A DNA stretch of 6,726 nt, from the NCBI GenBank assembly GCA_029932035.1, contig JAOZQV010000209.1, forward strand, positions 1-6,726. Reading direction: 5' to 3'. The notes below the pieces were generated by a model. The model saw nothing but the letters and a program-made list of their open reading frames with translations. It did not search any database and was not told the origin of the DNA. The DNA comes from Deltaproteobacteria bacterium (GTDB taxonomy: Bacteria > Desulfobacterota > DSM-4660 > Desulfatiglandales > Desulfatiglandaceae). Numbering within the stretch: position 1 is the stretch's first letter; every line of letters starts with the position of its first letter. The translations under genes were made by a program, and so were the position numbers. Below, in pieces: positions 1-5,387 of this stretch.

Positions 1-22
1 ACACTCCATCCTCTTATCCTGC

Positions 23-57
23 CTGCTCCTTACTGCTTACTCCCTACTACCTACTTT
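23..57. repeat. Degenerate heptamer array downstream of rpsG
   Basis: Five period-7 units share a YTRCTNN pattern: CTGCTCC (23), TTACTGC (30), TTACTCC (37), CTACTAC (44) and CTACTTT (51). They lie three bases beyond the rpsG stop codon and extend less clearly toward the window edge. The rest of positions 1-60 shows no promoter, terminator or convincing gene start. An ATG at 9-7 on the minus strand leads into codons unlike those of fusA. Confidence 0.6.
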
Positions 58-60
58 AAT

Positions 61-531
61 TTACCAACGATAATGAGCAAAGGCCTTATTAGCCTCGGCC
101 ATCCTGTGGGTATCCTCTTTTTTCTTAATTGCGGCCCCTCTCTCATTTGCAGCATCCATTATTTCACCCGCTAATTTGGCAGCCATTGTTTTTTCACCTC
201 TTGAACTGGCGAAACTGATAATCCAGCGCATGCTAAGGGCTTGCCTTCTCGATGGCCTCACCTCTGTAGGCACCTGATAGGTAGACCCTCCCACTCGTCT
301 GGATTTCACCTCCACAACAGGCCTGACATTGTCAAGTGCAGTCTGAAAGACAGACAAAGGATCCTTCCCCGCTTTCTCCTCTACCAAATCAAACGCACCG
401 TAAAGGATCGATTGGGCAGTGCTTTTCTTCCCCTTGTTCATCAAGTTATTAATGAATTTGGCAACAAGGACACTCTTATATTTCGCATCTGGTGTTATCT
501 TTCTCTTAACAGCCACTCTTTTTCTTGGCAT
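61..531 (-). CDS. rpsG: 30S ribosomal protein S7
   Basis: S7 is a primary 16S rRNA-binding protein that organises the head of the 30S subunit and lies beside the E-site tRNA and mRNA exit path. The 156-residue length is the usual family length. Family hallmarks are visible: the basic N-terminus MPRKRVAVKRK, the segment KFINNLMNKGKKSTAQ near residues 26-41, the beta-hairpin segment VEVKSRRVGGSTYQVPTEVR near 73-92, and the C-terminal RMAEANKAFAHYRW that contacts the E-site region. The ATG at 531-529 is supported by GGAG at 542-539, seven bases upstream, and by the canonical N-terminus. It lies 71 bases downstream of rpsL. In E. coli, S7 represses its own translation by binding the rpsL-rpsG intercistronic mRNA; the inverted repeat at 551-603 is where such a site would lie here, which is inference. 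The stop codon is TAA at 63-61. Confidence 0.98.
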   Translation of the reverse strand: MPRKRVAVKRKITPDAKYKSVLVAKFINNLMNKGKKSTAQSILYGAFDLVEEKAGKDPLSVFQTALDNVRPVVEVKSRRVGGSTYQVPTEVRPSRRQALSMRWIISFASSRGEKTMAAKLAGEIMDAANERGAAIKKKEDTHRMAEANKAFAHYRW

Positions 532-538
532 ATAAATT

Positions 539-542
539 CTCC
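539..542 (-). promoter_or_regulatory. rpsG ribosome binding site
   Basis: GGAG (542-539) lies seven bases before the rpsG ATG, within TTGGAGAA. It sits outside the inverted repeat, nine bases beyond its nearest arm at 551. Folding of the repeat would therefore not directly hide the site, although the ribosome approaching from rpsL would meet the stem first. Confidence 0.75.
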
Positions 543-550
543 AACGCAGT

Positions 551-603
551 ATGTAAGAACAGCGAGCGGGAAACCCCGGGCACGATCTCCCATGTTCTTA
601 CAT
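551..603. repeat. 11-bp perfect inverted repeat in the rpsL-rpsG spacer
   Basis: ATGTAAGAACA (551-561) and TGTTCTTACAT (593-603) are perfect inverted copies separated by 31 bases. The loop holds a smaller G+C-rich hairpin, CGGG/CCCG (567-570 with 575-578), so the RNA could form a stem capped by a second stem. The outermost base pair uses the last base of the rpsL stop codon, so the element fills the spacer from the stop codon almost to the rpsG ribosome binding site. Two readings are open: an S7-binding translational control site, as known between rpsL and rpsG in E. coli, or a copy of a dispersed palindromic repeat. The absence of a U-run after the stem argues against an intrinsic terminator, as does the rpsG gene directly downstream. 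Confidence 0.75.
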
Positions 604-995
604 TATGAACCGTGCGACCGCAGGCTTTTTGGCCTTTTGGCGCCGTACTTGGAACGACCCTGTCGGCGATCATCCACGCCAGTCGTATCCATCGTGCCCC
701 TAATGATGTGATATCGAACCCCGGGTAAATCCTTCACACGTCCTCCTCTGAGTAAGACAACCGAATGCTCTTGAAGGTTGTGACCCATACCCGGAATGTA
801 GGAAGTCACCTCAATCCCGTTAGTCAATCTTACCCTTGCTACTTTTCGCAATGCGGAGTTCGGTTTCTTAGGTGTCGAGGTATAAACCCTGACACAAACT
901 CCTCTCTTCTGAGGAGCGCCCTGTAGGGCACGTGTATTTACTTTCTTTTTTGGTTTGAGGCGACCTTTCCTGACAAGCTGGTTAATAGTCGTCAT
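603..995 (-). CDS. rpsL: 30S ribosomal protein S12, with a short C-terminal extension
   Basis: S12 sits at the decoding centre of the 30S subunit and takes part in tRNA selection and translational fidelity. The protein has 130 residues and the family core is complete: TINQLVRKGR at 3-12, PQKRGVCVRVYTSTPKKPNS at 28-47, GGRVKDLPGVRYHIIRG at 84-100 and GRSKYGAKRPK at 113-123. The decoding-loop residues K43 and K88 are the ordinary lysines, so the classical streptomycin-resistance changes at these sites are absent. D89, the residue beta-methylthiolated by RimO in E. coli, is present. Most S12 proteins end just after KRPK, at about 123-124 residues; here seven more residues (SLRSHGS) follow, and the stop TAA adjoins an inverted repeat. 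The start is supported by a perfect TAAGGAG five bases upstream of ATG. A strong promoter lies about 70-100 bases upstream, and rpsG follows after 71 bases. Confidence 0.98.
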   Translation of the reverse strand: MTTINQLVRKGRLKPKKKVNTRALQGAPQKRGVCVRVYTSTPKKPNSALRKVARVRLTNGIEVTSYIPGMGHNLQEHSVVLLRGGRVKDLPGVRYHIIRGTMDTTGVDDRRQGRSKYGAKRPKSLRSHGS

Positions 996-1000
996 AGAAT

Positions 1001-1007
1001 CTCCTTA
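1001..1007 (-). promoter_or_regulatory. rpsL ribosome binding site
   Basis: TAAGGAG on the minus strand matches the anti-Shine-Dalgarno complement perfectly. It lies five bases before the ATG at 995-993 and fixes the S12 start. Confidence 0.85.
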
Positions 1008-1066
1008 GTCCTGCCTAAATCAGCAATGCATAAATTCCACCCGTTCCTGAAATCACAAAATTTACT

Positions 1067-1095
1067 TTTATATTCTTCCATATCCCAATTGTCAA
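1067..1095 (-). promoter_or_regulatory. Sigma70-type promoter for rpsL-rpsG
   Basis: On the minus strand the -35 box TTGACA (1095-1090) is a perfect consensus. It is separated by exactly 17 bases from TATAAA (1072-1067), which matches five of six positions of the -10 consensus. Transcription would start near 1060-1061, giving a leader of about 65 bases to the rpsL ATG. The 35 bases upstream of the -35 box (1096-1130) are about 80 percent A+T, consistent with an UP element. The discriminator (AGTAAA) is not G+C-rich, unlike the classical stringently repressed ribosomal promoters. The position, between rpoC and rpsL in the 234-base spacer, makes sense for separate transcription of the S12-S7 unit. 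This is read from consensus only; activity is inferred. Confidence 0.8.
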
Positions 1096-1102
1096 GACAA
1101 TT
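1087..1102. promoter_or_regulatory. Palindrome overlapping the rpsL -35 box (candidate operator)
   Basis: AATTGTC (1087-1093) and GACAATT (1096-1102) form a perfect 7-bp inverted repeat around a 2-base centre. The palindrome contains the entire -35 hexamer. A dimeric DNA-binding protein placed here would block RNA polymerase, so it may be an operator. The -35 sequence itself supplies part of one arm, so some of the symmetry could be chance. No regulator can be named from the sequence. Confidence 0.4.
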
Positions 1103-1130
1103 TATAACAAATACCAGAATTTATTTTAAC
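1096..1130 (-). promoter_or_regulatory. A+T-rich UP-element-like tract
   Basis: This 35-base tract directly upstream of the rpsL -35 box contains 28 A or T bases. Such tracts are bound by the C-terminal domain of the RNA polymerase alpha subunit at strong ribosomal promoters. The call rests on composition and position only. It partly overlaps the palindrome at 1087-1102. Confidence 0.4.
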
Positions 1131-1155
1131 GGTTCACAGGTTCCCCACCTAACCG
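1130..1155 (-). other. Possible bulged hairpin between rpoC and the rpsL promoter
   Basis: On the minus strand, CGGTTAGGT (1155-1147) can pair with ACCT plus AACCG (1141-1138 and 1134-1130). The hairpin has a five-base loop and a three-base bulge. It is followed by TTAAAATAAATT, an A+T-rich tract rather than a clean U-run, so termination here would be weak. It is recorded because this is the only compact hairpin seen between rpoC and the rpsL promoter. Confidence 0.3.
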
Positions 1156-1226
1156 GATCTTCGACAGGGTTGAAAGGTTAAAGGTTGCCTTTTTGGTGAA
1201 GCCTGAACCATTGAACCCGTGAACGG
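1130..1226. repeat. Imperfect 14-bp inverted repeat after rpoC
   Basis: The arms 1130-1143 and 1213-1226 pair over 14 positions with one C-C mismatch and one G-U wobble on the minus-strand RNA. They enclose 69 bases. The first transcribed arm begins four bases after the rpoC stop codon. The structure could mark the 3' end of the rpoBC transcript or protect it from exonucleases. There is no U-run after it, so it is not a standard intrinsic terminator. It partly shares bases with the smaller hairpin at 1130-1155, so the two folds are mutually exclusive. Confidence 0.5.
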
Positions 1227-1227
1227 A
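1204..1227. repeat. Three 8-base direct repeats (TGAACNNN)
   Basis: TGAACCAT (1204-1211), TGAACCCG (1212-1219) and TGAACGGA (1220-1227) are adjacent units of period eight, just after the rpoC stop codon. Nearby, GGTT recurs at 1168, 1176 and 1183 with spacing of 8 and 7. Such low-complexity spacing resembles the clearer heptamer arrays elsewhere in this window. It is short and could be chance. Confidence 0.4.
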
Positions 1228-1229
1228 TA

Positions 1230-4200
1230 CTAATTGTTCACACCAATTTCGACATTTCTGTAGGCCTCTATCCCGGTTCCTGCCGGAATCAGGCGACCCA
1301 TGATCACATTTTCCTTCAGTCCGTTCAAAAAATCCACCTTCCCCGCTATGCTTGCATCGGACAACACTTTTGTTGTTTCTTGAAAAGATGCTGCAGATAT
1401 AAAACTCTCCGTATTCAGAGAAGCCTTGGTAATCCCCAAGAGCATGGGCTCAGCCAAAGCAGGCTTCCCGCCCTTTTCAATGAGTTTTTCGTTTTCCTCT
1501 TCAAATCTCCACTTTGTAACATTATCCCCTATGAGAAAGCGGGAATCCCCAGGATCTGTCACACTCACCTGTCGCACCATTTGCCTTACAACGACTTCAA
1601 TATGTTTGTCATTTATCTTCACGCCCTGAAGCCGGTAAACCTCCTGCACCTCATTAACCAAGTATTTCGCCAATTCCTTCAGCCCTCTAATCTTAAGGAT
1701 GTCATGGGGATCTGCAGAACCGTCCATCAGGGCTTCACCTGCTCTAACATAATCCCCATCCAGAACACTCACGTGCTTTCCCCTCGGCACAAGATAGGTC
1801 ACTGCATCACCTACATCAGGAGTGATGATCATTTTTCGCTTACCTTTGGTATATTTTCCAAATGAAACCGAACCATCTATTTCGCTGATTATGGCTGTCT
1901 CTTTTGGCTTTCTTACTTCAAATAACTCGACAACCCGCGGCAATCCGCCTGTAATATCCTTTGTCTTAGTAGTCTCTCTCGGGATTTTTCCCAAAACCGC
2001 TCCCGGGCCTATCTGATCTCTCTCGTTTACCATAATAATAGTGCCAACGGGCAGATGGTAGCGGGCCTTAGCCTTTTTGCTTCCTGGCAGCCCGGCTGTT
2101 TTTCCGCTCTCATCCTTTATTGAAATCCGGGGCCTGACGTCAACATCACGGGACTCAACTATTACACGGCTGATCTTTCCTGTTACCATATCCCGTTTTT
2201 CCTGCATTGTACGCCCTTCTTTAATATCACCAAATTTGACCACGCCCGGGACTTCAGTCATTATCGGAATGGTAAAAGGATCCCATTCAGCCACGACCTG
2301 GGAAGGCTTGACTTTTTGACCGTCACGCACCTTCAGAATAGCGCCGTATATGACCGGATATCGCTCCACTTCTCTTTTACCTTTTCCCAGGATGGCAATT
2401 TCGCCGTTTCGGTTCATTGCCACGAGATTACCTTCGTTATTCTCCACTGTTTTAAGGTCAACGAACCTTATCTCGCCCTCGTTTCTGGGTTGGATAGTAG
2501 TCTGCTCAACACGTCTACTTACTGTACCGCCGATATGAAATGTCCTCATGGTCAACTGTGTTCCCGGCTCACCAATCGATTGCGCGGCAATAACTCCTAC
2601 GGCCTCCCCGAGATTTACTTCATGCCCGTGAGCCAGATCTCTACCGTAACATGCCCGGCATACACCTCGTTTCGCCTCGCATGTCAAAACAGACCGTATC
2701 CTTACCCTCTCTATTCCGGCGGCCTCTACCTTCTGAACCTCATCTTCACCTATCTCCTCGTTGGCCCTGACCAGCACTTCTTCTGTCATAGGATCATAGA
2801 TATCTTCAAGGGCTAACCGGCCAAGTATCCGCGCGCCCACTCTCTGAAGAATCTCGCCCCCTTCCACAAGGGACTCAACCCAAATACCATCCATAGTGCC
2901 GCAGTCGTCCTCAGTAATAATCGCCTCCTGCGACACATCCACGAGTCTGCGGGTCAAATAACCGGAGTTGGCCGTCTTGAGAGCGGTGTCAGCCAAACCC
3001 TTTCGAGCTCCATGAGTGGATATAAAGTACTGCAAAACAGTCAAGCCTTCCCTAAAATTTGAAGTTATGGGTGTTTCGATGATCTCTCCCGAAGGCTTGG
3101 CCATCAGCCCTCGCATCCCAGCCAACTGCCTCATCTGGTCTTTACTTCCCCTCGCACCCGAATCAGACATCATATAGACCGGATTAAAACCAGTAACCTT
3201 TGTCTTCTTTCTTTGAGGGCCTTCAGCCACTTCCACCGCCATTTCCTTCATCATCTCGGAAGCCACATCTTCCGTCGACTTTGACCAGATATCAACGACC
3301 TTGTTGTATTTCTCACCATCTGTAATCAGCCCGCTTGTGTATTGATCCTCAATCTTTCTTACCTCTTCTTCGGCCCCATGGATAATCGCTCCCTTTTTCG
3401 AGGGGATCACCATATCCTTGATCGATATGGATATGCCCGACAGGGTGGCATATTTGTACCCGATATCCTTCAGCCGATCCCCCAAGATAACAGTGGCTTT
3501 GATCCCTGCCTTACGATGGGACTCATTAATCAGGAACCTGAGTTCTGTTTTAGACATCACCTTATTTACCAAGTCAAAGGGAACCGTCTCTTCGGGGACA
3601 ATTTCAAAGAGAATTACCCGGCCGGTGGTAGTTGTGTAAAGCTTTCCATCAATCCTCACCTTGATCGCGGCATGCAAATCCAATTCTCCGGCATCATAAG
3701 CAATCCTTACCTCCTCGGGGCTTGAAAAAATCTTTCCTTCTCCCTTCGAAAATGGCCTTTCCCGCGTCATGTAATATATCCCCAAAACAATATCCTGACT
3801 CGGAACGATAATAGGGTCACCGTTTGCAGGCGATAAGATATTGTTCGTGGACATCATCAAAACCCTGGCCTCAATTTGGGCCTCAAGGGAAAGCGGAATA
3901 TGAACAGCCATCTGATCGCCGTCAAAATCAGCATTAAAGGCGGTGCACACAAGAGGGTGAAGCTGAATCGCTTTTCCCTCAATCAGGATCGGCTCAAAGG
4001 CCTGCATCCCCAACCGATGAAGCGTAGGGGCCCTGTTCAGTAAAATGCAATATTCCTTAACAACTTCATCTAATGCATCCCAGACCTCAGGGGTCTCTCT
4101 CTCCACCATCTTCTTTGCGCTTTTAATTGTTGTAACTAATCCCTTTTCATCCAATTTATTATAAATAAAGGGCTTAAAGAGTTCTAAGGCCATCTTCTTG

Positions 4201-5306
4201 GGAAGCCCGCACTGATGCAGGCGAAGGTCAGGGCCGACAACAATAACCGAGCGACCCGAATAATCCACCCGTTTACCAAGCAAATTCTGTCTGAATCTTC
4301 CCCGTTTTCCCTTCAACATATCACTCAGAGACTTGAAGGGTCTCTTATTTGCGCCTGTTACAACCTTTCCCCTTCTCCCGTTATCAAACAGGACATCAAC
4401 CGCTTCCTGAAGCATCCTTTTTTCGTTTCTTACGATAATATCAGGAGCATTCAGATCTAAAAGCCTTTTCAGCCTGTTATTCCGGTTTATTACCCGCCTG
4501 TAAAGGTCATTCAGATCAGAAGTGGCAAATCGACCCCCATCGAGGGGAACGAGGGGTCGAAGATCCGGCGGCAAAACAGGAATTACACTCAGGATTATCC
4601 ACTCCGGCCGGTTTTTTGAATCCTTGAATGCATCAATGATCTTCAGACGCTTCGTCAATTTTTTTCTTTTGGCTTCTGATTTAGACGCTGACAGCTCGAC
4701 TCTCAGGCCTTCCGAAAGCTCGTCTAAGTTTAAATCTTTGAGCATAATTTGGATCGCTTCGGCCCCGATACCCGCCTCAAACCTGTCACCATAGTCCTCC
4801 CTCTGCTGCTGCAACTGCTCATCGGTTAACACCGCGCCTCTATTAAGGGGAGTATCCTTTGGATCAATAACAACATGGGCCTCAAAATAAAGGACCCTTT
4901 CAAGGTCCTTTAGAGTCATATCTAAAAGATTACCAACTTTGGATGGAAGGGCCTTTAAAAACCAGATGTGAGCCACAGGGGCCGCTAAGGTTATATGACC
5001 CATCCGATCTCGTCGGACTTTGCTTTGGATCACCTCGACACCGCATTTTTCACACACAATACCCCTATGCTTCATCCTCTTATACTTACCGCAATTACAT
5101 TCAAAATCCTTGATCGGTCCAAATATTTTTGAGCAAAAGAGGCCATCCCGCTCTGGTTTAAAGGTCCTATAATTGATGGTCTCGGGTTTTTTGACTTCCC
5201 CGTAGGACCATTCTAAGATCTTCGCTGGCGAGGCTAAAGAAATTTTGACGGCATTAAAGCTCGATGGATCTTTCGGCTTTGCGAAAAAGTTGTACAATTC
5301 TTCCAT
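1230..5306 (-). CDS. rpoC: DNA-directed RNA polymerase subunit beta'
   Basis: RpoC is the largest subunit of bacterial RNA polymerase and carries the catalytic magnesium site. The 1358-residue protein appears intact and is slightly shorter than the 1407 residues of E. coli. Visible in order: the N-terminal zinc ribbon with C70, C72, C85 and C88; the active-site motif NADFDGD at 458-464, with metal-binding D460, D462 and D464; the bridge helix around 757-792 (STHGARKGLADTALKTANSG); and the second zinc site with C802, C876, C883 and C886. The trigger-loop first half, AAQSIGEPGTQLTMRTFHIGG, ends near 927 with catalytic H924. An SI3-like insertion of roughly 185 residues (about 931-1115) follows, and the loop resumes at KDITGGLPRVVELFE, near 1116. 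The C-terminal RLIPAGTG motif lies near 1338. SI3 at this place is typical of Proteobacteria and some relatives. The ATG is set by GGAGGAGG just upstream. The gene follows rpoB after 79 bases with no clear promoter between, so cotranscription is likely. The stop is TAG at 1232-1230. Confidence 0.99.
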   Translation of the reverse strand: MEELYNFFAKPKDPSSFNAVKISLASPAKILEWSYGEVKKPETINYRTFKPERDGLFCSKIFGPIKDFECNCGKYKRMKHRGIVCEKCGVEVIQSKVRRDRMGHITLAAPVAHIWFLKALPSKVGNLLDMTLKDLERVLYFEAHVVIDPKDTPLNRGAVLTDEQLQQQREDYGDRFEAGIGAEAIQIMLKDLNLDELSEGLRVELSASKSEAKRKKLTKRLKIIDAFKDSKNRPEWIILSVIPVLPPDLRPLVPLDGGRFATSDLNDLYRRVINRNNRLKRLLDLNAPDIIVRNEKRMLQEAVDVLFDNGRRGKVVTGANKRPFKSLSDMLKGKRGRFRQNLLGKRVDYSGRSVIVVGPDLRLHQCGLPKKMALELFKPFIYNKLDEKGLVTTIKSAKKMVERETPEVWDALDEVVKEYCILLNRAPTLHRLGMQAFEPILIEGKAIQLHPLVCTAFNADFDGDQMAVHIPLSLEAQIEARVLMMSTNNILSPANGDPIIVPSQDIVLGIYYMTRERPFSKGEGKIFSSPEEVRIAYDAGELDLHAAIKVRIDGKLYTTTTGRVILFEIVPEETVPFDLVNKVMSKTELRFLINESHRKAGIKATVILGDRLKDIGYKYATLSGISISIKDMVIPSKKGAIIHGAEEEVRKIEDQYTSGLITDGEKYNKVVDIWSKSTEDVASEMMKEMAVEVAEGPQRKKTKVTGFNPVYMMSDSGARGSKDQMRQLAGMRGLMAKPSGEIIETPITSNFREGLTVLQYFISTHGARKGLADTALKTANSGYLTRRLVDVSQEAIITEDDCGTMDGIWVESLVEGGEILQRVGARILGRLALEDIYDPMTEEVLVRANEEIGEDEVQKVEAAGIERVRIRSVLTCEAKRGVCRACYGRDLAHGHEVNLGEAVGVIAAQSIGEPGTQLTMRTFHIGGTVSRRVEQTTIQPRNEGEIRFVDLKTVENNEGNLVAMNRNGEIAILGKGKREVERYPVIYGAILKVRDGQKVKPSQVVAEWDPFTIPIMTEVPGVVKFGDIKEGRTMQEKRDMVTGKISRVIVESRDVDVRPRISIKDESGKTAGLPGSKKAKARYHLPVGTIIMVNERDQIGPGAVLGKIPRETTKTKDITGGLPRVVELFEVRKPKETAIISEIDGSVSFGKYTKGKRKMIITPDVGDAVTYLVPRGKHVSVLDGDYVRAGEALMDGSADPHDILKIRGLKELAKYLVNEVQEVYRLQGVKINDKHIEVVVRQMVRQVSVTDPGDSRFLIGDNVTKWRFEEENEKLIEKGGKPALAEPMLLGITKASLNTESFISAASFQETTKVLSDASIAGKVDFLNGLKENVIMGRLIPAGTGIEAYRNVEIGVNN

Positions 5307-5308
5307 AG

Positions 5309-5316
5309 CCTCCTCC
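5309..5316 (-). promoter_or_regulatory. rpoC ribosome binding site at the edge of the heptamer array
   Basis: GGAGGAGG (5316-5309) stands two bases before the rpoC ATG at 5306-5304; its first GGAGG has a normal five-base spacing. The last heptamer unit of the neighbouring array abuts this site directly, so the repeat fills the spacer without displacing the translation signal. Confidence 0.8.
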
Positions 5317-5365
5317 GGGTTGCGGGTTACGGGTTACGGGTTACGGGTTGCGTGTTGCGTGTTTT
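5317..5365. repeat. Tandem heptamer array between rpoB and rpoC
   Basis: Seven consecutive 7-base units are read on the plus strand: GGGTTGC (5317), GGGTTAC (5324, 5331, 5338), GGGTTGC (5345), GTGTTGC (5352) and a decayed GTGTTTT (5359). On the transcribed strand they read ACCCGTA-like. The array covers 49 of the 79 spacer bases and abuts the rpoC ribosome binding site. It resembles the short tandemly repeated heptamers known in intergenic DNA of some cyanobacteria. No protein-coding use is seen; slippage between units would change the length of the rpoB-rpoC spacer. Confidence 0.9.
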
Positions 5366-5366
5366 T

Positions 5367-5387
5367 CAATCGTCAATCATCAATCTT
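5367..5387. repeat. Second heptamer array, CAATCNT x3, overlapping the rpoB stop codon
   Basis: CAATCGT (5367-5373), CAATCAT (5374-5380) and CAATCTT (5381-5387) are three period-7 units of a different sequence from the neighbouring GGGTTAC family, with one base between the two arrays. The last unit includes two bases of the rpoB TAA stop codon, so the microrepeat reaches the exact end of the gene. Confidence 0.8.

Noticed and set aside
1..60. Start of fusA downstream of rpsG
   Set aside because: fusA is the usual next gene, but the visible bases show only degenerate heptamers. The ATG at 9-7 would begin M-E-C, unlike elongation factor G, and its spacing from AAGGAG (31-26) is too long.
499..594. 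Small minus-strand frame of about 32 codons starting with ATG at 594-592 inside the rpsL-rpsG spacer and overlapping the rpsG start out of frame
   Set aside because: There is no good ribosome binding site before the ATG, and the frame mostly translates the inverted repeat. It could be a leader peptide, but nothing supports that.
551..603. Intrinsic terminator between rpsL and rpsG
   Set aside because: The stem has a 31-base loop, no following U-run, and lies between two genes that are normally cotranslated from one message.
241..711. 156-codon open frame on the plus strand across the rpsG-rpsL junction
   Set aside because: It lies antisense to two highly conserved ribosomal protein genes, has no recognisable domain or ribosome binding site, and resembles a shadow of their codon structure.
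1020..1031. Three-codon minus-strand reading frame (M-H-C-stop) in the rpsL leader
   Set aside because: A GGTGGA-like sequence sits at a plausible distance, but so short a frame occurs easily by chance and no regulatory codon pattern is seen.
2316..2816. 166-codon plus-strand open frame, and many shorter ones, within rpoC
   Set aside because: All are antisense to an intact, strongly conserved rpoC frame and encode no recognisable protein; they are expected by chance in such a long gene.
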